Part shown: positions 42,820 to 54,659 of the stretch, piece by piece
How positions within the stretch are numbered: position 1 is the first letter of the stretch
How the letters are laid out: each line of letters begins with the position of its first letter
Assembly: GCA_010909165.1 (NCBI GenBank)
Contig: VJWM01000011.1
Location: forward strand, 1,426,001-1,490,000
Reading direction: 5' to 3'
Length of the DNA: 64,000 nucleotides
Origin: Anthoceros angustus
Taxonomy: Eukaryota; Streptophyta; Anthocerotopsida; Anthocerotales; Anthocerotaceae
Position numbers and translations under genes: made by a program
Notes under the pieces: generated by a model
What the model saw: only the letters and a program-made list of their open reading frames with translations
Databases searched by the model: none
What the model was told of the DNA's origin: nothing

Positions 42820-45380
42820 TAAATATGGCATCTTCACCTATCTTATCTTCTAGCTCTCGTTCTTACAATATTGAGAAATTATCCAATCATAACTGGCATA
42901 CTTGGTCTTACAAAATCCATATGCTACTTAAGAAGTTAGGCCTTTGGCCTATATATAGTCAATGGCAAAAATCCTAAACCAGCATTTGGAGACGCTTCTG
43001 AAGCTGCTTGGATGATTCAAGACGACCATGCGCAACCAGAGATTGTTCTCCACTTAGGGGATCGACACATTGCTAAGGTCAAGCGGTTAACTCCATCCAA
43101 GGCCATTTGGGACAAGCTAACCGGTTGTTTTCAGGAGGTTAATTTAACCACTCGGCTACTACATCAGGATAAGCTTTCTACTTTAAAGCTAAAGGAAGGG
43201 GAATCTGTCACGGATTTTCTAACTCCATGGGAATAAGCTCTTGACGAGGCACTCTCGTCCGGCTTGGCAGTGGATGACGACATGCAGGTTATGTACTTGC
43301 TTCGGTCCATGGCCCCATCATGAAGATCATTTGTGTCTACCAAAGCTAGCTTAGCAACAACAGCTAATCCTCTGTCTCTTACTACTCTTTTGGCAAAAAT
43401 CCAGCATGAAGTTGTTTTAAGAGGTGAACATACATCAAATACTAATAATTCAGGTACCTCGGCCCTCTACGATGGGCCTGATAGACCAATCCGTAAGGTC
43501 AGGGCTCCTTTCCAACCTGGACCTAAGAACAAGTCACCTCCAAATAATCCGGTTTTTAAAAATCTAGTTCGCCATTATTGTAAGAAGAAGGTTCATATAG
43601 CCCTAGAGTGCCGCAAGCGCAAACAGGCTAAAGCAAGTGGCATAACTATTACTCCCAATCATACTTTTAACACTAAAGCAACGGCTTCTACTTCTACTTC
43701 TACATCTGCGGCACCATCTTATCTGTTTGCTGCTCACTCTTCTATGTTGTTACCGGTACCCATCCTTGATTAGTGGCTCTTTGATAGTGGCTGCATGGAG
43801 CATATGACTCCTAAGAGAGACTAACTTCTCACATATGATCCTTTACAGGAGAAGAAACCAGTTCATATTGATGACAACTACACCCTTATGGGTGTTGATA
43901 AAGGCATAGTACAAATTCAGATACAAGGCGTTATTGCCTATGTAAAAGATGTATTACATGTCACAGCCTTTCTCAAATTTTGCTATGTGCACATCGAGCC
44001 ACGTTGAAGGTTGGCAACTCCATTATCTTTTCAAGTCGAAGGTGTGAAGTAAAGTTGCAAGCATCTTATGGCCAAAGCTTGAAATTTGTATGTCGTCTGT
44101 TGGATGCCTGTCCTGACTTGTGGCCTAGCTCCTTTGACTATTGATCAATTGGATCACGTAACTTTGCCTCGGATCCTCCCTCATTCATTGAGTCACTACA
44201 AAGCTAAAGGAAGGGAATCACGGATTTTCTAACTCCATGGGAATAAGCTCTTGACGAGGCACTCGTCCGCTTGGATGGATGACGACATGCGGGTTATGTA
44301 CTTGGTCCATGGCCCCATCATGAAGATCATTTGTGTCTACTAAAGCTAGCTTAGCAACAACAGCTAATCCTCTGTCTCTTACTACTCTTTTGGCAAAATC
44401 CATGATGAAGTTGTTTTAAGAGGTGAACATACATCAAATACTAATAATTCAGGTACCTCGGCCCTCTACGATGGGCCTGATAGACCAATCCGTAAGGTCA
44501 GGGCTCCTTTCCAACCTGGACCTAAGAACAAGTCACCTCCAAATAATCCGGTTTTTAAAAATCTAGTTCGCCATTATTGTAAGAAGAAGGTTCATATAGC
44601 CCTAGAGTGCCGCAAGCGCAAACAGGCTAAAGCAAGTGGCATAACTATTACTCCCAATCATACTTTTAACACTAAAGCAACGGCTTCTACTTCTACTTCT
44701 ACATCTGCACCATCTTATCCTTTGCTCACTCTTCTATGTTGTTACCGTACCCATCCTTGATTAGTGGCTCTTTGATAGTGGGCATGGAGCATATGACTCC
44801 TAAGAGAGACTAACTTCTCACATATGATCCTTTACAGGAGAAGAAACCAGTTCATATTGATGACAACTACACCCTTATGGGTGTTGATAAAGGCATAGTA
44901 CAAATTCAGATACAAGGCGTTATTGCCTATGTAAAAGATGTATTACATGTCCCTGGCCTTTCTCAAATTTTGCTATGTGCACATCAGGCCACGTTGAAGG
45001 TTGGCAACTCCATTATCTTTTCAAGTCGAAGGTGTGAAGTAAAGTTGCAAGCATCTTATGGCCAAAGCTTGAAATTTGTATGTCGTCCTGTTGGATGCCT
45101 TTATCCTACAGCTTGTGGCCTAGCTCCTTTGACTATTGATCAATTGGATCCTGTAACTTTGCCCTCAGATCCTCCCTCATTCAGCCGAGTCACAAATACC
45201 AAGCTAAATCAACAGACCACATTGTGGCATTTGAGGTTATCCCATCTCCACATTCAGGGCTTACATAAAATGCAGAAGCACCAGATGGTTATAGGTTCAC
45301 CTAAGGTGTCTAACTTGTCTTTCTGCCCTGGTTGCCTTGTTGGCAAACAACATAGGTGTGGAAGACCACATGTACACTAA
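42820..45380 (+). mobile_element. Ty1/copia fragment: gag, protease, pre-integrase
   Basis: ATG at 42825 opens gag (MASSPILSSSSRSYNIEKLS, NHNWHTWSYKIHMLLKKLG). Then come AIWDKLTGCFQEVNLTTRLL, a zinc-knuckle remnant (CKKKVHIALECRKR), the protease start (WLFDSGCMEHMTPKRD, 43774 and again ~44765) and the pre-integrase region (LWHLRLSHLHIQGLHKM; FCPGCLVGKQHRC). The integrase core and reverse transcriptase are missing, cut at ~45380. A 1.0-kb segment is duplicated: 43189-44203 and 44204 to about 45190. One copy is eroded at CAG/CTG positions, for example cacatcgagcc at ~43990 against cacatcaggcc at ~44981. Confidence 0.82.
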
Positions 45381-47816
45381 CCCCTCTCTGAAGTGCCGGG
45401 ATGAACGATTTTTTTTGTTTGGAGTGTGTTTGTTTGGCAAAGTGTCTTGAGAATCGCCGGGTAAGGTCTTTTATAAGGGGGTCCTTGGCCCTTGGTGATA
45501 ATAATTTTTTTTTTTGGACCTTAGGTTTTCGACTCCGGATAGGTAAGTCGGAAATAGAGTCCTTGGGTTTTGGTGAGAAAAAGAAAGTGTCTACATATGT
45601 TAGGGGTGCCCACAACTTGCCTCGATTCTTGGGTCAAGAGGAGGTGGCAGTTCCACGGTGGCGAAGAGCAGGGGCGTCACGAGGGGAGTTTACAACCCTA
45701 GTGGCGGCGGGCGGGGCGTCGGGCGCAGGCGAGGGGCAGACACACCCGGCACCGGTCGCAATTTCGGGCAGGGGCGTCGGAGGCGGGCTGCAGCCAAGGT
45801 GGCGCGCATGCTTGCTGGGCGAGTCTGTTTTTGTGCGGTGGGGCGCGCGTCGGTCAGTCGCGGCGGAAGGAAACCAGTGGCGAAAGCGAGGAGGAAAAGA
45901 GAGGCAAGGCGCCCAGTGGAGGGCGTCGAGGTGGTGTTCCCTTTTCGACCCGTCTGCGGTGGGTCGGGTTCTTTTCTGGAGAACAAGGAGAAAGGAGATG
46001 GCGCGCCGAAATCCCACCATGCAAATGGACCCTTTGGAAGGTGAGGAGGAGGCGTGCGGCGGTGGTGTTCCTTTTCGACCAGCGTCTGCAGTGGGTCGGG
46101 TTCTTTTCTGGAGAACAAGGAGAAAGGAGATGGCGCATGCGGAAATCCCACCATCGGTGGCCCAACATGGACCCTTTGGAAGGTGAGAGGCAGCGACTGG
46201 TGCAGGAGCTGGGTCTGGAATTTATGGAGAAGAAATGGTGTTCTGACGACCCGACATTGGTGCAAGAGTGCGCCCGGCAATTGAGAACAGTCGCAAGAGG
46301 CGGAGAAAGAGGCATAAGCGGGATTTGGGGCTCTTTCGGCGATGTATGGCGAAGCATCGGAGGATGGAAGCTTGGTAATTGACCCCGGAGAAAGACCACG
46401 AGGCTGCGGCGCTCATGAAACTGGAGAAGTGAGGGTGAACAATGGATGGGTGACTCGCCAACTCGTGTCTGCAGTGGTGGGATTAGCCAAGTGGATTTTG
46501 TGTTTCTGCGAGCAGGAAGTTGGATCATATGGCGGACCACTTCTGGTCTTTCTTCATGAGGTGGTTAAAGGTACACAAATCGATTGGGCGGATGATCTTT
46601 GAAAGAGCACTGTGAGGAAGGCAAATTTGCTCTCCCTTCCTCGGCCCTCCTTGATTTCACCTTTTCTAATTCATGTATTCGCATTAGTGTCTAGCAGTTG
46701 GAAGGCGTATGCCCTTCATAGGCCGGTCGGGGAACTCAAGGTAGAGGAGGAGGAGTGTAAGGAGGATTAGGGAAGGATTCTGATTGGGAATCGCCTCCCT
46801 AGAAGATTCGGATGAAGGTGGGGAGGTTTCCAAGGGCAAGCGGAGGCGGCGGCAGGCAGGCGGGGGAAGAAGGGAAGGACGGCCGGAAGAGGAACCTGAC
46901 TACACCTAGGGTCACGGTCGAAATCGGCGGGAGGCAGGTGAAGGAGGAGAAAATAAAGGAAGCGACAAGTTGTTCCCCTCTCGGTGCGGGGGAGGAGTCA
47001 GCTAGGAGATTGGGCGGATGAGGAAGTAGTGGCAAACCAACCCCTAGAAGAAGAGGTTAGTTGACCAAGTCATGACGGACTGGAACATTTTGGCGACATT
47101 TTCCTGACGGTGAAGTGGAGACAGTGACACCGCTCGCGTCACGGTGTGGAGGGAATGGGCACGGGGCAACCAATTCGAGAATCTGACGACGACGGCCATG
47201 GCTCGAGGCCAGGCGGATCTCCTCGACCGACCATGGCTCTCACCGGCCGAGTGTGCAGGCCAACAGGAAAAGTTGCTCAAGGAAAAGTTGGAGCCTGGGC
47301 GAGAACAAGGTGGCGGAGGAGGAGGCCTTGAGGCAGGGAATGCTGGCGGCCCTATGCATACGAGGAGGCGGCTAAGGCCATGTCCACCCAGGAGGCCTTA
47401 GTGTCAGGTCAAGGCGCATGCTACAATTGAGGAGCTTCAAGATGAGGTCTCATGAGCCGGAACAATGGAAACAATGGCGCCTCTGGAGAAATTCAAGAAG
47501 GTGAGAGATACAGCGAGAGAGAGATGAAGCTAGGGCCGAGTCAAGAGGCGGAGCCAGAAGAGCCACGGCCGCGATGGGAAGCCACCCACTCGGAAGCCAC
47601 CACCACGGTGGCTAAACCGCCGTCGCGGAAGAAGGAACCGAGGTGGGGAAGTCACCGCAGGAGCTGAGATGGGAATCGACCCAGGATTCGGAGGCGGCAT
47701 TCGAGATTGTCCACGGGAGGAGGGTAAGAACCTCTCAGCGGAAGGCGTATTGTGCTTTCAGGCGTCGGATGAGGATGCTCATGTCACAGCCACGCATGGT
47801 GGCGGGTGCTCACTCT
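45381..47816. other. GC-rich transposon debris with a ~120-bp repeat
   Basis: gtggtgttcccttttcgacc at 45931 is followed by a second unit at ~46061, each running through cttttctggagaacaaggag to ccctttggaaggtgag. Long frames on both strands are products of high GC and repetition. The stretch 46150-46600 (MDPLEGERQRLVQELGLEF) and 47450-47660 (charged, coiled-coil-like) could be retrotransposon gag or LINE ORF1 remains; I cannot identify them. Confidence 0.4.
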
Positions 47817-48010
47817 TGTAGCGTTTTGAGATATCGGATCGACGGATCACGTGCACCTAAAACTTGCAACATGAGTGTGTATATTTTGGGAAGGAACACA
47901 TACAACAAGTCCAAGTCTCACAAAGCAGTTGTGAGAAAACTAACTAAAGAGTGCCCTAATGACAAACCCTATGTATATTGCAATGAACAAATAAACTCAT
48001 GTTTCTAACA
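47817..48010 (-). repeat. 3' LTR of the copia element
   Basis: 194 bp, tgtagcgttttgagatatcg to gtttctaaca on the plus strand, nearly the same as the right LTR apart from small indels such as catcgaca-type losses. The purine-rich tract GAGAGGGG (minus strand, 48018-48011) abuts it and serves as polypurine tract. Confidence 0.88.
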
Positions 48011-50308
48011 CCCCTCTCATTGAATATCGATATATTAGCAAAATGACGATTAAACCAAAGTAATTGTCAAACTCTAATTAGGGCGTGTACACACTAAAGC
48101 GGTGATCGGTCTTACGTGGTCTTCGCTCACTCCATTGTGTGTGCCTCGGCTCACGAGGCATGCACAATACGCTCATCTTCGTGATGTCCGGTTCTAGGCG
48201 CTCCATTGACCTATACACGAGGACACTCACTTGGTGAGAAATCCATAGCGCATCGAGGCGAGGTGCAAACACAGGAAATGGAAGACGCCACTCCGCTCGC
48301 TCCAGTTGTTGCAGAATCTCCTGGCATGGCGGCGCTCAAGCACGTGCAAGTGCGCATTTGCTCCTCTGTGCCCTATCCATCCAAAGGAGGCTATACGCAA
48401 GATGGTAGCGGAGGTGCGGCTCGACCGGCGGAGATGCTGCAGTGCAAATGAGAGGAGGCAAAGTGGTGCGGAGGTTGCTTATCTCAAGCAGCGCAACATC
48501 TTCAAACACTTTGCTCCCCCCTGCTACAACTATGCTAAGGCAGACGGGCCAGCGAAGAATTTGGACACATGGTAATTCCCGAGAACTATGAGCCCGAGAC
48601 TTCGCCTCTAGGTCACACTGTCACAAGATGAGAAGGGTGGTGACAGACGGAGACGGTGCCAACGATCCTGGAACACCTGAAGTTTATATCTGTCCTATCT
48701 CAAAGGTGACCATGTTCAGACAAAACTGGTGGAGATGGGGAGGACAGGATGGAAACTTTGTGTCCTATTATGGTAAGGTTTCAGCATGTCTAATTTGTAT
48801 GCCCACTGTTGTTGTGGTTTGACACTGCTGTTAACAAATACATCGGGTGTCCAGTATCACGAGAGAGGATGGGCGAGAGTCGTGATTTGGATGGGCGAGA
48901 GCGAAGGCGTATCGAGGCGACAAGCGACTTTGACTCTAATTCCATTGGGCTCAGGCGAGCAAGAGAGGAAAGTCAAGGGCTCATCCCCTCTACCTCAAGG
49001 CTCGAGGTCGACCACTTTAAGGGATAGTCACATAAGTAGAGGCTAATATTAAGTGAACCGCTTGTCTACCCTGAGACTCCTCGACAAACTCTTTTCTTGT
49101 TGTGGGACACGTTTGATGTGTGAAGTGGTTCTAAGACACCCAAGGCCTCTTTGAATTGATAATGCTTCGCCCTATGTAAGGATTTGGTAAGTATGTCTGC
49201 AGCATTTGAATCTGTTGGCACATATTCCAGTTTAACCTGTTTGGTCTCAACAGCATGCCGTATGAAGTGATGATGAACTTCCACATGCCTGGTTCTAGCA
49301 TGGAATACTGGATTTTGTGCCAATGCTAGTGCAGACTGATTGTCACAATATATCACGGTTGGTTCTTTCTGTGGTTGTCCAAGATCAGCCAACAACCTTC
49401 GCAGCCATATTGCTTCCTTAGATGCCTGTGTCAGGGCAGAATACTCTGCCTCCGTCGATGAAAGAGACACGGATGTTTGCTTCTTTGAAGACCATGTTAC
49501 TGCTCCACCAGCAAGTAAGAAGGCATAGGCGGCAGACCTTCTCGTGTCGGGATCTGCCGCCCGGTCAGAAGACCAACAAGTGTGAGTTCCTCACCTTCAT
49601 AACTCGCTTGGTATAATGTATACCATGATCGCCCTTTAAGATATCGCAATATCGTTTATGTGACGGTGTGTCTTTCCCGGATTTTTGATATCTTTGCGAA
49701 ACCATACTCCGGAAGAGCTACATCGATCATTATTGGAGCAATAAATTAAAGAACCAAGCTTGGGCATAGGGGCCTCCATCTCCGCTTGTCAAGATTGCCA
49801 TCGGAGACGAGGCGCCAACTTGCTTCACCTCAAGAGGTGTACATTGCCTTTGCCTCCTGAAGCTTATATTTATAAAGCATGTCCAAGATATAGCCGATGA
49901 ATCACAGTACCGCTTGTCTCAGACATGTGTGCCAAGGCGAGGACAACTCCCCAACATCTACCATTTCAAAGCGACTAGACAGCAAGCCCTTTACTTTGGT
50001 AATTCCTCCGTGTCCGTCCCTAACGATACAATCATCTACATACAGGCTAATATGACAAAACCCGTTTGCTCTTGCATAAGATAGACATTTGTATCGTGTG
50101 CTTTTAAGAAAACCTAGACCTAAGAGAAATTCATCTATGCACTCATACCATGCACGAGGACTGCTTTTAAACCGTAGATTGTCTTAGGAGTCGGACCCAA
50201 TCCTCCTTTCCTTCAACCTCAAACCCCTCGTGTTCCGCATGAATATGTCTTCCTCTAACTTCCCATGTAAAAGGCGGTCTTGACATCCATCGATGGATGA
50301 AAAGGCCA

Positions 50309-53300
50309 AAGAATCTGGAACATGGAGAAGAGAACCCGAGGGAGACTTGACAGGACTAAAAGTGTCATGGTAATCTAAGCCGGGACACTGAGAAACCTCG
50401 AGCAACTAACCTGGCCTTATACTTGGAGATAGAGCCATCCGCCTTATATTTCAACTTGAACACCCACTTGAGGTGACAATTTTCCTCCCCGAGGCGGAGG
50501 AACTATCTTCAGTGTTATTGTGTATCAACGAATCATACTCGAGTTGATTGCAGCTTGCCAAAGCTTGGCCTCTAGCCCACTAACCGCCTTGTAGCTTTGG
50601 GGTTCATGACCAGTTCAAAGGCCAAGGTAACCATGTCGACCACCACTTCATCCGCAATTTGAACCATGGGGTGCGGGTACCTTCAAGTCTTCACTGCGGT
50701 AAGGAGGTTCCGTCCAGTTCTCACGTGATCGATGCACTCGAGCTGACCGTCTAAGTGGTGCAGGTTGAGGTACAGGCATGACGTACTCAACAGGATCATC
50801 GTCAAACCAATCAGGGTTTTGGATATGACCAGGTGAATCGAGCTCATCACCGGACTGAGCATGTTCAGCGTGTCCAAGAGGCAGATTGTTATCATCATCG
50901 ATGATGAGGATATCGGTGCCAACTGTGGATGTACTGGGTTTAGATTATCAGGTGGGACTGGAGGGGCAGCATACTCTGTATATGAAGGATCAGTCTCTGG
51001 AAACGTGACATAGGCAGGGTCACTAACGTCATCTACATCTGTCTCTACAGGCTGAACATCCAACTTTACGACATCAGGATCTGTGAAGTCATCGTGAGGG
51101 TGAACTGGAGGGTTAAGTACAGATCTCTCATCAAAGACAACTGTCCTGGCATGTGACACTCTACGAGTGGTTGGATCGAACAACTTGTGATACTGCTCCT
51201 TAGCCTATAAAGATGTGGCTTAGACTTATAGGCAAACTTGTGACGGAGTTTATCGAGAATGTGTGCATATGCTATGCTACCAAAAACTCGAAGGTGTGAC
51301 GGTCGGGTTTGACTCCGTCCAAGCTTGAAAGGTGTCTGACCATGAAGAGAAGAAACAGCAGTACAATTTTGCAGGTACGTTGACACTTGCACCAAAATCA
51401 TCGATAGCCTCCACGATAGAGAGAAGAGCTCTAGCATCCGAATGGTTCTGTCTTCTCTCGGCCATTCATGTCTCGAGTGGTATGGAATTGTGAGTTGTCG
51501 AGTAATCCCCTCTCCGGCAATACTCCGAAAAGTCAGATAAATACTCCTTTCCATTATCGAGCGGATACACTTTAATTTGTAACCGTCTCTCTGTTATATG
51601 CTACGCTTGGCTGGAACACATCACTCTTGTGGCGAAGGAGTTCTGTCACAGTAAAATGTGACTTGTCATCTTCAAACACGACGAAATATCTTGCACCTCC
51701 CCAAGAGTTCACAGACATAGGTCCACATATGTCGGTATGAACCAGGTCAAGTATTTATGTAGCCTTTCTTGGTTTTCCACTACCAAAATGGGATTTGAAT
51801 TGTTTACCATGCACACAGGCCACGCACAGATCAATGTCAATAAGTTCCTTCTCACTAAAACCAGTTACCATCCTTCTCGAAGAAGTCTCCTCATCGCTTG
51901 GATATTGGGATGTCCCAAGTGACAGTGCCATTTAAATGCATTGCTTGAGGTGCCATTGGTACTAACATCAGTAACGTTAACTGATGCAGGTGGAACGTCT
52001 GAAGCAAAATCTAGCAAATAAAGGTCGAACAGAGGGGTCCCTCGAGCAATCACCACTGAAGGTACTGGCAGTCTAGAAATATGGCATTCAATACCTTCGA
52101 ATGTGATTAGACCGGCTGTCTTCCCAAGTGCCATAGTGCTAACCAAGTTCTTTGCAAGTCTGGAACATGGAGAAGAGAACCACGAGGGAGACTTGACAGG
52201 GACTAAAAGTGTCATGGTAATCTAAGCCGGGACACATGAGAAACCTCGAGCAACTAACGCCTTATACTTGGAGATAGAGCCATCCGCCTTATATTTCAAC
52301 TTGAACACCCACTTGAGGTGACAATTTTCCTCCCCGAGGCGGAGGAACTATCTTCCAGGTGTTATTGTGTATCAACGAATCATACTCGGAGTTGATTGCA
52401 GCTTGCCAAAGCTTGGCCTCTGGCCCACTAACAGCTTCCTTGTAGCTTTGTGGTTCATGACCAGGTTCAAAGGCCAAGGTAACCATGTCGACCACCACTT
52501 CATCTGTAGCTGAACCATGGGGTCTGGGTACTTGCCTGAAGTCTTCACTGCGGTAAGGAGGTTCCGTCCAGTTCTCACGTGATCGATGCACTCGAGCTGA
52601 CCGTCTAAGTGGTGCAGGTTGAGGTACAGGCATGACGTACTCAACAGGATCATCGTCAAATATCAAGATTTGAATATGACCGGTGAATCGAGCTCATCAC
52701 CGGATGAGCACGTGTCCAAGAGGCGATTGTTATCATCATCGATGATCGGGAGGATATCTCGGTGCCAACTGTGGATGTCTGGGTTTAGATTATCGGGTGG
52801 GGAGGCGGCATACTCGATATGAAGGATCACCTGGAAACGTGACATAGGCGGGGTCACTAACGTCATCTACATCTCTCTACAGTGAACATCCAACTTTACG
52901 ACATCGAGGATCTGTGAAGTCATCGTGAGGGTGAGGGAAAGAGATCTCTCATCAAAGACAATCGTCGGCATGTGACACTCTACAGTGGTTGGATCGAACA
53001 ACTTGTGATACTGCTCCTTAGCCTATAAAGATGTGGCTTAGACTTATAGGCAAACTTGTGACGGAGTTTATCGAGAATGTGTGCATATGCTATGCTACCA
53101 AAACTCGAAGGTGTGACGGTCGGGTTTGACTCCGTCCAAGCTTGAAAGGTGTCTGACCATGAAGAGAAGAAAGCAGTAATTTTGCAGTGCGTTGACACTT
53201 GCTAAAATCGGTGATAGCCTCCCCGATAGAAGAGCTCTAGCATCCGAATGGTTCTGTCTTCTCTCGGCCATTCATGTCGAGTGGTATGGAATTGTGAGTT

Positions 53301-53955
53301 GTCGAGTAATCCCCTCTCCGGCAATACTCCGAAAAGTCAGATGATAAATACTCCTTTCCATTATCGAGCGGATACACTTTAATTTGTAACCGTCTCTCTG
53401 TTATATGCTACGCTTGGCTGGAACACATCACTCTTGTGGCGAAGGAGTTACATCACGATGAAATGTGACTTGTGATCATCTTCAAACACGACGAAATATC
53501 TTGCCTCCCCAAGAGTTCACGGACATAGGTCCACATATGTCGGTATGAACGTCAAGTATTTATGTAGCCTTTCTTGGTTTTCCACTACCAAAATGGGATT
53601 TGAATTGTTTACCATGCACACAGCACGGATCAATGTCAATAAGTTCCTTCTCACTAAAACCGTTACCATCCTTCTCAAGAAGTCTCCTCATCGCTTGGAT
53701 ATTGGGATGTCCCAGCGTGCCATTTAAATGCATTGCTTGAGGTGCCATTGGTACTAACATCGATGCGTTAAGCGATGCGGTGGAGCGTCAAGCAAAATCT
53801 AGCAAATAAAGGTCGACAGAGGGTCCCTCGAGCAATCACCAAGGTCTTGGCGTCTAGAAATATGGCATTCGATACCTTCGAATGTGATTCTGTACTGGCC
53901 TGTCTTCCCAAGTGCCATAGTGCTAACCAAGTTCTTTGCAAGTGCTGGAACATGT
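50309..53955. repeat. 1.85-kb tandem duplication in copia pol
   Basis: ctggaacatggagaagagaac occurs at ~50312 and ~52161. The two copies alternate in quality: 50309-50780 and about 52670-53950 are eroded at CAG/CTG sites, whereas 50790-52660 is clean. Junctions of clean and eroded sequence fall close to the duplication boundaries. Confidence 0.85.
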
Positions 53956-54659
53956 AAAGCTCTCTCCAAAAGTAGGTAACTTCCGTCCTTCAAAGTGATT
54001 TGAATGTCTCCTGATCCTTTGATTGGAATGGTTGAGTTATCTCCTAATACCACGGCTGTCTGTTGGCATGTGGGAGATGGCTCATATGTGATAAAAGACT
54101 TTCTCTTTGAACACATATGATTGGAGGCTCCACTGTCCAGGAACCATTTCTGACAGTCTTTAGTGGAAGAACTGAGATATGCAACTAACAGACCTGGTGT
54201 AGAAGCCCTAGCAGTGTGAGCTTCACTTTGTTTACCTTTTGCACTCTCATCTCTGACTTTCTTCCTACAATCCTTTACCCAGTGGCCTGGCTTTCCACAA
54301 TAATTACAATTCCTGTGCTTGAGGTAGAATTAGAATTGGAGGATGGTGACCAAGGTAGAAAGGATGATGATACAACCTCTACCCCGCCAAAACCACCCCT
54401 ACCTCTACCTGCCTCTACCCCAAACCACCCCTACCTCTACCTCTGCCTCTACCATGCCCCCTACCCCTACCAGAGAACAAGGTCAGATTATCACTCATGA
54501 GGGCATAAGAAGCGGAAGAATTACCCTTCATTTGTTTTCTATTCGCTTCAAATTGCAGCAAAGCTCCTACAACCTTCTGCGCAGACGGGTTAGAAGTTGC
54601 GGGTCAAGGTGTATAATGCTGCTGGATGTTTGAAGGCTTGAGCTAAAGAATTCATAACT

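Noticed and set aside
45401-46540. Several frames of 120-260 residues on both strands
   Set aside because: High GC and a ~120-bp repeat keep many frames open; no family match.
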